The notes under the pieces were generated by a model, which saw only the letters and a program-made list of their open reading frames with translations, was not told the origin of the DNA and did no database searches. Shown piece after piece: positions 17,755 to 44,892 of a DNA stretch of 45,000 bases; position 1 is the stretch's first letter, and every line of letters starts with the position of its first letter. The DNA comes from Stramonita haemastoma. Its lineage: Eukaryota > Mollusca > Gastropoda > Neogastropoda > Muricidae. Made by a program: the position numbers and the translations under genes. The DNA is taken from NCBI GenBank assembly GCA_030674155.1, contig CM060337.1:43560612-43605611 (forward strand). The letters are read 5' to 3'.

Positions 17755-18105
17755 CATTTCATTTTGACATGGGTATATTAGCCAAAAAAGCTTAATGCAA
17801 ACTTTAATTTGATATTCTTAAGATTCTAGCCAAACCAGTAGGCTATAATGTTAACTCCCCATTTTGGCATGTTAGATATAAGCCAAACTCTACATAATGA
17901 GGCGGTAAGTGTTTCAGAGTATAAAATAAACTCGATTTTAACATGGTATGTACATTAGCCAAAGAGTATAGTACAAATTCTGTATAAGTGTCTTAGAATA
18001 TGCTGCAAACTCCCCATTCAACACAGTCAGTGTATTAGACAAACTCCTTATTTTAACATAGGTTAATTTAATTACCCAAAGACTATGATACCAAACTTCC
18101 CATAA
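17755..18105. repeat. Degenerate AT-rich tandem repeat
   Basis: Five imperfect recurrences of 'attttgacatg..tatattagccaaa' begin near 17761, 17861, 17935, 18014 and 18051. The spacing is irregular (37-100 bp), so this is an old, decayed array. Confidence 0.5.
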
Positions 18106-18371
18106 AACTTGCTTTTGCAGTGTGAGGGGGGGGGGGGGGGGGGGGGGGAGGGATGTGTGTTTTCTCTCTTCACTTGTCTGTTTTCATTTAAAGGGTCCAG
18201 CCATGTCTATTGTGTTGTTAGGGTTGCTTATGACTGCACTTGTTTTTTTTCACTGGTCTGTCCAGTTGCTCAGTGGTGCTTCTGATGCCAGCCAAACAAT
18301 ATCTATTCTAATCGATAGTGTCTCTGGACTCACCTCTGGCAGGTATATATAAATTCCATGTAGGGGTATTA

Positions 18372-18511
18372 GAACCAGGCGCAGAAGCATTGAAGCAGAG
18401 ATGAAGGCAGCCGGAATGATGTGGGCCGAGCTGAAGAAGATCTCCCAGAACCGAGTTCGTTGGAGAGGTGTTGTTGTGGCCCTTTGTTCCCAAGGGAATT
18501 CACAGGCCTAA
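18372..18511 (+). pseudogene. LINE reverse-transcriptase C-terminal fragment
   Basis: An open frame reads TRRRSIEAEMKAAGMMW, then 'AELKKISQNRVRWRGVVVAL', then CSQGNSQA and a TAA stop at 18509-18511. The 'QNRVRWRGVV.ALCS' ending is the usual last stretch of ORF2 in several non-LTR clades. Nothing of the polymerase domain precedes it, so this is a 5'-truncated remnant. Confidence 0.7.
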
Positions 18512-18541
18512 GTCTTTTTTTTTTTTTCACAGGCCTAAGTC
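18501..18541. repeat. 14-bp direct repeat flanking poly-T
   Basis: 'cacaggcctaagtc' occurs at 18501-18514 and 18528-18541, separated by a pure run of 13 T. The first copy overlaps the stop codon of the LINE fragment. Confidence 0.85.
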
Positions 18542-19940
18542 AAATAAGTCAGGGGTAATAGACGACATTTCCTGTAGAGCAATGGCCGATGCATGTTTTG
18601 TTATGTTTGATGATTATACATTGTATCTGGCGGCTGACAGTCACAGGTCAGTCAGGTGTACATTTTGCGTCATGTGTTATATATAATAACCAGCAGTGTA
18701 TCAGGTGTATGTGTGGGTGCTCTTGCTTTCCTGGTCTCTGAGGGGGAAGGTGTAAATTCATCTGCTGCAAGCATGACTGGCATGGAACTGTATCTCTCTC
18801 TTTTTTTTTTTTTCTCCAATTTCCTGAATGATAAACTGGAATCAAGACAAGCTTTGTTCATCCGCAGGTGGCAGAGTTTTCAGTATTTTCCCTGTGACCA
18901 AAAGCTTTTTTTTCGTCAGTAAAATCAAGTAGTGGTGAATACTTGCCTTGCTTATATTTACCTTATGTTGTGGTCTTGTGCTGAATTCAATATGGTCATT
19001 TTCATGAGCTACTGATTTCATGTAAGATTTTTTTCAGCCAATTTGGATTAGGATGAAATAAAACAACACAACCCCCCCCCCACCCAAAACAAGAAAATCT
19101 CTCTCCAGGATTATTATGTCCTGGAATCACTTGTCATTAACCTTCCTCAAGGGGGGTGGAGAGGGGTTCATTTGATAGAAGTCCAGTACCTGTTCATTTT
19201 TAGAGTAATTTTATTAAGTTTATAAAATAAAGCCTTTGCAAATGAATGAATATTATACTTTTTGTTGTTCATTTACACTCATGTGGACAGCTCAGTCTCC
19301 ACGATGAAACGGTACACTGAGGTCCTCCTAGTTACAATCTATGATTAAATAGCAGATTAAAAAAAAAAACAACCTCCATATGCATAGGTGGGACCGAGTG
19401 CTGAGTCAAGTCTGTGAAAAATATTAACCCATGTAAAGAAACTTGGTAGTTCTTCCCAAACACACTGGTTGAAAAGACAGAGAGAGGTAGTGGAATTTGT
19501 CGTTCATTGAAGTGACGATAATGGATTCTGCTGAAGACTCGTGTATTGTTTATTCAAAGTAGTTGTGCAAGTAACAGCCATGAATGATGCGTGTACCATA
19601 ACTTTGATGTTGAGTCTTGATCTCAGGTGCATTGTTAATGAATGAATCAATTAACAGACAAGCTTTGGTTTGACCGTTGTAATCAGACTTTAAGTCCAGG
19701 TGGTTCTGAACTTCTGGGTCAGTGCTCCAGCAGCTGCCAACTAGCAGAGTAGTGTCAGCGGAGCAATAAAATTCATTGCCTCAGTAAGTGTGACTGTTGT
19801 ATGTGTGTGATCGATAGTTTACTATATTGATCATTTTTGTTCCCATTTTGTGTGTGTGATTGTGTTTACCCACCATAGAATAGACCAAAACATTAATTGC
19901 TTTGATGGTTAGAATCCCTGAAGTTTAAAATTTAAAAAAA
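18542..19940. other. Non-coding stretch
   Basis: No gene recognised. It contains a poly-T run at 18801-18813 and a poly-C run at 19072-19081. An AATAAA at about 19227-19232 on the + strand, followed by AT-rich sequence, is a possible distal ILRUN polyadenylation signal. That would imply a 10.6-kb 3' UTR and is weakly supported. Confidence 0.4.
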
Positions 19941-19954
19941 TTTTTTTTTTTTAA

Positions 19955-20205
19955 AACAGCATTATCCAGGTATCAAAAAGGCAGATTAGATTGCTTGAGA
20001 GGATGCACTTTACTGCATTATCCAGGTATAAAAAAGCAGAGGTTGCTACAGAGGATACACTTAAAAAAAATAATTTCTTTTCCAGAGGATACATTTTTCT
20101 TTTACTGCAATACCGGAGTATTAACAAGGCATACAGATTGCTCCCGAGAATAAATTTTTAACTGCATTATCCAGGTATCAAAAAGCAGAGATTGCTTGAG
20201 GATAT
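19955..20205 (+). repeat. Degenerate tandem repeat, ~60-90 bp unit
   Basis: About four imperfect units of 'gcattatccaggtatcaaaa' followed by 'gcag.gattgcttgagagga'. Clear starts are near 19959, 20015 and 20163, and a more diverged unit lies near 20105. Confidence 0.65.
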
Positions 20206-20404
20206 TTCTCTTCCTAAAATGATAATCTCATTATCGATCAACTTTTTAGCCTTATCTTAAGGTCAGCGATACTGTATGAAATGGAATGTGTGTGTGTGTG
20301 TGTGATGTCTTACATTGTCTGTCAGGATCCTCTGATTTTGATGAACAGGTTTCTGACAGGACACACTTCTTCAAAATGACAAGAAGACAATCATTTTAAA
20401 AATA

Positions 20405-20410
20405 TTTATT
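20405..20410 (-). terminator. Candidate TYMS polyadenylation signal (distal)
   Basis: AATAAA on the minus strand, 4.2 kb downstream of the TYMS stop codon, with T-rich sequence after it on that strand. A nearer AATAAA is at 22775-22780 (minus). Neither can be preferred without transcript data. Confidence 0.25.
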
Positions 20411-22182
20411 ATTCTGAAAAAAGACTTAAACATTCATTCCAGAATACAAATGGCAGTGCATAGCTGGTCACCTTAATTATAAATCATTGCAACAAATTTG
20501 GTCATATATATACAACACACAACATACTTCCTCATAAGAACTCGAGTCGGTACACACTAATCTTTGTGATAATACATCACATAATGCTCAATGATAAGGC
20601 AGCCTGGATATCAGCTTGATAAATTTTCCCCCCAAAAACCTTCAACTATGAAATAATTCAAAAGTAGAAGATTGTAGTTGTCAGCTATTTTCTTCACAAC
20701 AAAATTATGACCAGTTAAGTCAGGAATGCCCCTTGGAGTTGGTCCTCGGCGAAATATTCACAAGGTTTAAGGATAGACACGGGTCCAAAAGTGCCCCAAA
20801 TCATGTTTTTTTTTTTTTAGAATAAAAGATTGCTGGATACATTTTTGAAGCTTTCCCTGTGTGAATTTAAAACAATTCAGGTTAAATGTCTGTAGAAACA
20901 GGTTACTTCAATTTGTTATAGATACAAAGGTTTAGGAGTTTGAAACAGTTTTGACAGCCATATTGGATTGTTTCGATGGCAACAGTGCAGAAAACCGAGT
21001 AGTAATTCATTGATTTTTATGCTTTACAAGTGATGCTCTTTCAATACATGGCATAACTTTTAACATCAGTTTTGACCAGCATGTCCCACCTTAAATGCCG
21101 AAAACTTTTTTGATACACAGTGCACCTATCCTGCATAAGTCTGTCCACAGCTAAAATTTGCATGCCCCTTCCTTGTATCCCCCCCCCCCAAACCATCGCA
21201 TGCTTGTGAAGAAGGCCTTAGAGGCAGATGGCCAAGCCTACGTTATGTTAGACAAGTGCGCTGTGTGCAGCAGGCTTGTTCTCTCAACACACACACAGTA
21301 CACAACCAAAGATCGAGACGGCAAATTGACCAGATTCCCCCCCCCCCGATTTGAACCCTTCAAAAGTGAATACATAGACTAGATTCAAAAAAAAAAAAAA
21401 AAAAAAAGATACTGAAGTATAAAAATAAAAACATTAAGATTACAATCCTGACTTTGATAAAGTCAAACTTAACTGAATTCAGAAGGAAAATTGCAATCAA
21501 TTTTCGTCACTAGCACAAAAATGATCACTCTCCATACTGAACAAAGAAGAGCACCCTGACAGGAACATCCAATCCAGCTGCTATTCGTTTGTTATAACTC
21601 CTACACAATATGGATATATTGATTCAAATTTACAACAAGAGAACACTGCTTTGAATACACTTGGATATAGTGCTAAAGTATGTTGCATTGGCAGTCATTT
21701 GTCATGGATTAACCCTGTCCTCCATCATTATATTTTCATCGATTCACAATTACAGTTTTAAAACCTGGGGGTTTTTGTGTAGAAAAACGAGTGGCAATTT
21801 CTGTATAGTAGAACCCCCCCCCCCCCCCCCCAACCAACTGAAAACCCCACAGAAAAACAAAAGAATCATCATTTCTCGGATAAAACGTGCTAGCAACATC
21901 TCCAAAAGTCCAGCTGCCTGTCAATTCATGGAATGACGGTTCCTTTCTGTGAATTTCTCATTACTTTGTGTTAATCTACCGATTATAAAAAAAATCAATG
22001 CTGCATTGTGTGTATAATCATAATCAGACTTTTTTGGGGGTGGGTGGGGGGGTGGGTGTGGGGGTCCTTTGGAGGACGCATGTTGAACACAAATATGAAG
22101 AAAATGACAACAATGTAAGCCATTATTACACAAATTAATCAAGCAATAATCACATAAATTAAGCACAGAAAAACAATCAAAC

Positions 22183-22365
22183 TACCTTGGGGTAGCACTT
22201 TGTACAGTTGAACACATTGGGTGGTTTGACCTGACTGACCTTTGTGAAGACAACGGCTCTTGCATAGTCGAATACTACCACAGGGTAGCTGGCACTTTGT
22301 ACAGTTGAACACATTCGGTGGTTTGACCTGACTGACCTTTGTGAACACAACGGGTCTTCCATCGT
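22183..22365. repeat. Two-unit tandem duplication, ~97-bp period
   Basis: 'gcactttgtacagttgaaca' starts at 22195 and again at 22292. Each is followed by 'ttcggtggtttgacctgact' or a one-base variant and 'gacctttgtgaa.acaacg'. Confidence 0.9.
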
Positions 22366-22464
22366 CACACACCAGTAACAGTCACTATGTGATAGTGTTT
22401 ATATACATCAAGTATTGGAATACAGTATTATAGGAAAAATAGACATTCTGATTATACCAACATA

Positions 22465-22575
22465 CATTTTTGGCAATATGACTGTACAAAAAAAGGGCAC
22501 TTTTGGCAATATGACTGTACACAAAAAAAGGCACTTTCGACAATATGACTGTACAAAAAAAGGCACTTTTGGCAG
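22465..22575 (+). repeat. Three-unit minisatellite, 33-34 bp period
   Basis: 'tggcaatatgactgtacaaa' followed by 'aaaagggcactttt' repeats with starts at 22471, 22504 and 22538, then a partial unit at 22570. Confidence 0.92.
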
Positions 22576-22803
22576 CCATAGTAATGACTCAAAACTGGCA
22601 TACTTTCAAAGATTGTTTCAAAATAGAAGAACTTCGTTGTTTTCGATCATAAAAATGCTGCCGACATTTGAAATTATATACAATCGACATAAATTAACAT
22701 TACCCCCCCCCCCATCCATTAAATCGTTGTAAACATTTTAATTTTTAACATCTCTATAATCACCATCTTAAAAATTTATTGTTACAATGAATGTTATGAA
22801 GTG

Positions 22804-22923
22804 TTGTTAAAGTCTGTCCCGAGCCTAAGGCTCATCAGGCCGGTGCTTATCCCGGTTTCTGTGGCGTTAAGTAACTGAGAGTCATAGACTCCCCCCTGGA
22901 TAGGACGCCAGTCTATCGCAGGG
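22804..22923 (-). repeat. SINE family A, truncated antisense copy with target-site duplication
   Basis: Begins 'ttgttaaagtctgtcccgag' and ends 'gccagtctatcgcaggg', so it keeps only the 3' part of the element (5'-truncated). It is flanked by a perfect 12-bp direct repeat 'tgttatgaagtg' at 22792-22803 and 22924-22935. Confidence 0.9.
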
Positions 22924-24658
22924 TGTTATGAAGTGTAGTTGGTCTAAATCAGCAAACCAAACTCTTACAGTGGCATGTCTGTGAGAATGTTTAAGTGTGT
23001 GAACACACACATGACCATAAGACAAAAAAATCAGCAGTTCACACCATAGCCCTTTGTTTAAAGTCTGAACTTGAAAGTATAACCTAACATCCCACAGCAT
23101 ATATTCAAGTGGAGAGGGAAGAGCAATAGCAATACCAACACAGAATGGTTGAAAAGGACACGAAAACGGAAAAAACTGTATTTCAACATATCTGTGTATG
23201 TGCGCACACACTGTATTTGCTTGCTTGTTTGTTGCTTTAAACAAGTACAACTGACTTATTCCATTTTTATAGGAAATCTGTCTGTCACTTTCGCTTTTAA
23301 CTCCATAGCTGGGCTCTACCTTGAAAAACTTCTGGTCTCATTTTAGGCAGAAAGTCCACATGCAACATTGTGTGAACTCTGAAATTAATGGGAATTTGTG
23401 ACACTCCACCACATAATGAGTCGCATTGCATCAGAGGTCAATTTTTAGTTATTGGCACGTTATTAAACTGAAATAAAAGAGCTAATCAATACCCCCCCCC
23501 CCCAAAGAAAACCCCAACCCTACGATGAAAAATCAGACAATTCTTTGAGAAGTGATTACAAATTGAAACGATAGATTGCAGGAAGTGGTGAAATGAGAAA
23601 TTGACTAGTTTAGCATCGTGGTAGGTGATCAGAATGAAGGCTTGGGTTTTTTTTGTTTTTTTTTAAACACATTTTAAATCAAAAGGAGACAAACTTATGC
23701 CTGGATATTTCAGAACAAGGTAGAATAATGGCCATAGAGTTATAATCAATCAAAATTGCCAACCTGACCCCCACCTGGCTTAAATGGCTCCCAGCAGAAA
23801 AGTGGGTCAGGTGCAAAGCGACTCATTTCATGGTGGAGCGTCACATTTTGCTTCAAAATGATGTGCGAGACTTCCTACAATTTGCAAAACATGGAATGAG
23901 CTCTAGTAAAATAATTAATCATACCCTCTCCACCATCTATCATATTTAAGTATTTTGGGAAATTGAGGAGCAGGTTTAGTTCTCTGTAGTACCCCCCAAC
24001 AGCAGCCAATAATTATTTTAGACCCCCCCCCCCCCCAACATTAAATAACAAAAACAGTTATTTATATACATGAATATATATATATATAAAAATATAACTT
24101 CAAGAGAAAGTTGCACAGTTATGTGTGAAGTATACAATGTATGCATAGGTTTTGTTTTCAAAACAAAGCTGCAATACATAAAGTGGAGAAAAAAAAAAAT
24201 CCCCAGTTATCAGAGCAATACAGTAACGTGTATTTACTTTCTATTTACAAAAACAATGCTGCACTTCTTTTCAATGACCTTCAAAAAAGCAACCCCCGCC
24301 CTCCCCCCCCCAAAACCCCTATCAATGCTGTGACCATTTTCAAAATAGGCTGTTGTTGCTCATGGTAAAATTCTGTTGAAAATAGCGGCTTCTATAAGGA
24401 AATATACAGACAAGGAGGAGGGGGGAAAGGAAAAAATGAAAAAAAAGAAGTGGCATTGCTCTAACAGCAACATCTCTTCAGGCAGAGAAGCCTAAAATGT
24501 CAAGCAGAGAAATCTGCCATGACTGACAAAAACAACCCAACCCAAACCCCCCCAACCCACCAAACTAAAAACTGAACCCCAGTCTCCAATTTTACGTCCT
24601 TCCACATAACAGCGATACCGGGTCTGAACCCTGACCCCTAACTCCCCATTCCAAAAGT

Positions 24659-31674
<7,016 letters not shown>

Positions 31675-31703
31675 GGTGATAGTGTTTGACGAATCTTCGT
31701 GAA

Positions 31704-31806
31704 GTAATATCCGTGTATTTGGCGCCAAAAACGGGCGAGTTAATGTCAGCTAGGCCTAGGCTAACATTAACTCGCCCGTTTTTGGCGCCAAATACACGGA
31801 TATTAC
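31704..31806. promoter_or_regulatory. TYMS promoter palindrome with two E2F sites
   Basis: Perfect 43-bp inverted repeat (31704-31746 and 31764-31806) around a 17-bp spacer that itself contains the palindrome 'ctaggcctag'. Each arm carries TTTGGCGCCAAA (31718-31729 and 31781-31792), the fully symmetric E2F consensus. The nearer arm ends 30 bp from the TYMS start codon. E2F control of thymidylate synthase at G1/S is established in animals; use of these sites here is inference. Confidence 0.85.
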
Positions 31807-32021
31807 GTTTACAAGTTAGCCTATATGAAGAAAAAAGTTATGATATTTTTCTTATCGGTGAAAGAAAAGTGATCAATGCATAAATTAGAAAGCGCAATCA
31901 GAAGTGAATACTGCAAAAATTGAAATCAAGCGTTATAAATACCACGCGACCGATGACTTTCGGTTTTGTATGCAAATAAGGTCATGTCAGGAGACTCAGC
32001 ATATTAACTTTTTACAGAAAT

Positions 32022-32057
<36 letters not shown>

Positions 32058-32058
32058 C

Positions 32059-32097
<39 letters not shown>

Positions 32098-32534
32098 CGT
32101 GTTTCACTTTTTCTGTAACGGACATGACTTAAAGGACCGTAAGGAATGAAGATGATAGCTGACTGGGTGACTGGAAAAAGGTGTTGTTTGATGTTTACAT
32201 TGGCAGTATCAGATAACCTTCTATGAAAAGTGTATACATTATGATTATATGTGGGCCTATAGAGGAGCGCCTGCAGTGGACACTGATACTGTAATGAGCA
32301 AATATGTTGTTGTTGCACTTACTCAAGTCAAACACACTCATCTGACCAGGTGAGTGTTGTCTCCTGTTATTACAGGAGATCGCATATCAATATGCAAAGA
32401 GTTTGCCCTGGCTGAAGACAATTTCAAAATAACATTTTCAACATGATCACATTTGAATGTTGACCTCAGCAATCAGCGCACTTCAGTAACTGACCAAGCT
32501 TTTATAGCCACTTGTTGATCACTTTGCTTCACCT
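31807..32534. other. TYMS-RPS16 intergenic, first part
   Basis: No gene seen. Contains a (CT)n then (GT)n compound microsatellite at 32022-32096 and otherwise unique-looking sequence. Confidence 0.55.
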
Positions 32535-32765
32535 TATTTATTTAATTCTATTCTATTCTTTTATATCGAGGATAATGGAATAAGCACTTGTGTGCTTTTT
32601 TTAAATCTAGTTCCCGGGTGTATGCGGTTTTATCAATTTTGTCACCCCTTCCAACCGGCACACAATGGCCTACTCTTTCGAAAAGCGGAACAGGTTTTAA
32701 CGCGTGTGCAAGATGTTCTGCGTGCGTTCGCACTCGGAGCCTCGGGTTTTAGTCTCATCCGGACT
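32535..32765 (-). repeat. SINE family B antisense copy
   Basis: 'tttatatcgaggataatgga', 'gtgtatgcggttttatcaat', 'ccaaccggcacacaatggcc', 'ttcgaaaagcggaacaggtt' and 'gtgtgcaagatgttctgcgt'. No head; it abuts the LINE fragment that starts at about 32766. Confidence 0.85.
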
Positions 32766-33060
32766 ATCCCGTGGTCCAGTAAATCTTTGGGGCACCACTG
32801 CAGATTTTGCAACAGCTTCCTCCACTCAAGGCCAGTCCTCTGATGTTGTCTTCCCATAACTTCACCCCCCGTCTCCCTCCTTGTACCGTTCACCGTAGGA
32901 GTCTTGGCCAGTCCAGATGTTTGTATCACAATCCCGTACCCCTTGAGTTTGCTTTTTCCCCCCACCGAAGTCATGAGATCTTTATATGGCCCGATTACGT
33001 TTTCAATTCTGGTTTTTACTTCATTTTTCTGTTGTTTTTTTACAAACAACATTGGAGGCA
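32766..33060 (-). pseudogene. LINE ORF2 C-terminal region, 3' half of an inverted insertion
   Basis: Minus-strand reading gives 'KSKLKGYGIVIQTSGLAKTP', 'TVNGTRRETGG', a shifted 'LWEDNIRGLALSG' and 'WRKLLQNLQWCPKDLLD'. These correspond to the KLR.YGHV..SSGLAK, RW.DNI and EWRKL..KSSVVPQ blocks that follow the RT domain in a common mollusc/sea-urchin Jockey-like LINE group. Frameshifts and an internal deletion make it non-functional. Confidence 0.7.
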
Positions 33061-33600
33061 AGACAATTACAAATTAATACATTTTGCTGACGACGTCGAT
33101 GGCAGAACTGGAAAAGAGAAAAAGCAGGTCAACTTGATGAAGCTTCTTTGGATATGGGAGAGAAAACCCAGTTGATTGCGAATGTGCCACTGACCTCAGC
33201 ACTGACATTATCAAAGACAACAAGAAAGCTAATCATCCATAGCTTTAAATTAACAAGACAGCTATAGTGTCGGATGAAAGGTCAAAACCTGAAATCAAAG
33301 CCATGTTAGCCCAGACTACAGCTGCAATGACCAGACTGAAAGTCCTCTTGAACGACAAGAACATCTTCATCAGCTTTAAGTTCAGACCAACGCGTTCCCT
33401 GATCATGTCCATATTTTTTTCCCTGTATGCATGGAAAGCATAGACTATAACAGCAGCCATTTAAAGAAGGATGTAGACAATGGAGATGAGAAGTTTTTGT
33501 ACATTTTTGGGGGTATCTCATACAGAGCTCACACAACTGACGAGGATGTAAAAACTACTGACTATGGCTGGGATCAAAAGTTTCAAATGACAGTTTATCA
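33061..33600 (+). pseudogene. LINE reverse-transcriptase domain, 5' half of an inverted insertion
   Basis: Plus-strand frames contain the polymerase FADD box ('FADDVDGRTGKEKKQVNLM', from 33083). After decayed sequence come 'VSDERSKPEIKAMLAQTTAA', 'MTRLKVLLNDKNIFISFKFR', 'RSLIMSIFFSLYAWKA' and a 'TMEMRSF' block near 33479. The order matches the RT thumb region, with stops and shifts. It is the upstream neighbour, in the element, of the antisense fragment at 32766-33060. Confidence 0.72.
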
Positions 33601-33684
33601 ATGCAAGTGAAGCACCAATGCCTGTATCAAAATGTTATGCTTTAATAAAATGAGGTCCTCTGAAGTCGGAGTATGGCTGCCTAT

Positions 33685-33820
33685 ATGGCGAGGTACTTGA
33701 AAATAGTCATACACGCAAACTTCTCATTCAGTGTGCAATTTCAATCTCACAGTGATTCCCAGGTGGGATTAGTGAGTCAGAGTGCACATTCCGGGTGACC
33801 CCCCAGAGTGTTAAGCTGGG
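33685..33820 (+). repeat. Dispersed repeat family D copy
   Basis: 'gaggtacttgaaaatagtca', 'tttcaatctcacagtgattc', 'ccaggtgggattagtgagtc' and 'cattccgggtgacccccc'. It aligns with window positions 1-130 and 29125-29260. Confidence 0.65.
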
Positions 33821-34454
33821 GAACAACAACAACAATAAAATGAGGTTTTTTTTTCTTTTTTTTCTCTTTTTCGGTTTTTTCTTTTTTTGATGCTTTTTTC
33901 CCTTCTTTAAATTTGTTTTGGCTTTTTAAAATTTATTTAAACTTTGTTTTGCTTTTTTGTGCTTTAACAACTAGGGCAAACTCTAAACATAACAATGGCA
34001 CTGGAGGATCATGCATGGGCGGGCCTGAAGACAAACACGCCATTCGCAGGCATACAGCAATGCTTAAGGGAAAGTGATGAAGGCGAAACACAAAGAACCA
34101 TCATCATCATCATCATCAACAAGAATAACAACAAAGTCCAGATGAAGGGGAACAACAGGGAAAAGAGAAAAGACAAAAGACTTCCCATCAAGAGAGAGAG
34201 AGAGAGAACAAATTGAACAAATTTGAACAAATTTGAACAAATTTTATTTTTCAGAGGGTAATAGATTAAGCACTACAAGCTTTTTTAACATCCAGCCCTC
34301 GAGGGAAAAAACAACAACAAACGAATAAAGAAATAGAAATAGAAAACGAGCATAAAAAAGCTTAATAACAAGAGGGAAAAAAATCATGGGAAGAATATGT
34401 ATAGTTACAAAAATCCATAGAAAGTAGTACTCATTCTCTCTCCCGATCCCCCCT

Positions 34455-34645
<191 letters not shown>

Positions 34646-34647
<2 letters not shown>

Positions 34648-34800
34648 ATTTATTTATTTATTCATTTATTTATTCTTTTATATTTATTTATTCTTTTATA
34701 TCGAGGATAACAGAATAAGCAATCATGTGCTTTTTTTTTTTTTTAATCAGGTTCCCGTGTGTATGCAGTTTTGTAAATATTCTGACCATTAGGCTATCCG
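34646..34800 (-). repeat. SINE family B fragment
   Basis: 'tatcgaggataacagaataa', poly-T, 'gtgtatgcagttttgtaaat', then directly 'tgaccattaggctatccggt', the reverse of the tRNA-like head. Most of the body between them is deleted. A duplicated 'attcttttatat' starts it. Confidence 0.8.
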
Positions 34801-34805
34801 GTCCC

Positions 34806-34848
<43 letters not shown>

Positions 34849-35084
34849 AATGCATGCTCAATTCAATTTGTTTACCACACGTTTTCAAGTTTTCAAGTAA
34901 TGCTTTGGACCAGTAAACACTTTGTTGTAATGCATATGGAGACATTTCTCGCTTATGGAGGCTTTCAATTTTTTATTTTATTGAAAGTATAATTATTGAA
35001 GAGGAGATGGGAATAAACTTATAAAAAAACAAAACAAAACTAGAACTGTTTCTTTTTCCGGTTAAGGTTTTTAATTTTTCATTT

Positions 35085-35121
35085 GAAGTCCGTGGACAGG
35101 AAGTGTGCAGACCCCACTTCA
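35085..35121 (+). promoter_or_regulatory. RPS16 core promoter, ETS-type sites
   Basis: 'gacaggaagtgtgc' just upstream and 'cacttcctc' at the start site are GGAA-core ETS-type motifs on opposite strands. The exact transcription start is inferred from the TOP tract. Confidence 0.4.
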
Positions 35122-35159
35122 CTTCCTCTTTTGATCACCATCTTGACAGACAAGTCAAC
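35122..35159 (+). other. RPS16 non-coding first exon with 5'TOP
   Basis: The pyrimidine tract 'cttcctctttt' begins at 35122, matching the C-started 5' terminal oligopyrimidine of ribosomal-protein mRNAs, which are translationally controlled through mTOR and LARP1. The leader ends at the donor 'gtgagta' at 35160. The intron 35160-35273 ends 'tttgctttcag', four bases from the start codon. Confidence 0.75.
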
Positions 35160-35276
35160 GTGAGTAAACCAGAGATGTAATTTTTGCCTGCTCTCGATGA
35201 AATATTTGCGATTTATAAAAGTGATTTATATGTGAATAAATAATATATTATTACGTGTTTCTTTTGCTTTCAGAAA

Positions 35277-44697
<9,421 letters not shown>

Positions 44698-44737
44698 AAA
44701 CAAACAAACAATCTGTGTGTCATGTTTCCCTCTGTGA

Positions 44738-44743
44738 AATAAA
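44738..44743 (+). terminator. RPS16 polyadenylation signal
   Basis: AATAAA 41 bp after the stop codon, followed by a GT-rich stretch at 44791-44808. The short 3' UTR is typical of ribosomal-protein genes. Confidence 0.85.
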
Positions 44744-44892
44744 ACGTGCAAGCTGTAGAGAATGGCGTATTGTGAGGTTTGGTTCATTTTTGTGTGTGTG
44801 TGTGTGAGTATTGGTGAGGAGAGTTTCTTTTGTCTTTTTTCTTGCAACCCTTGCTTACTTTTTCTTCTGTGTATTTATTGGTTTGTTTATTT

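Larger units (their letters stand above)
20411..24658. other. Region downstream of TYMS (possible long 3' UTR)
   Basis: No gene recognised on either strand. AT-rich, with poly-C runs at 21181-21189, 21339-21347, 21817-21832, 22704-22713, 23493-23504, 24025-24036 and 24303-24310, and poly-A near 21388-21407. It also holds the tandem repeats at 22183-22575 and the SINE-A fragment at 22804-22923, listed separately. Part of it may be TYMS 3' UTR. Confidence 0.5.
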
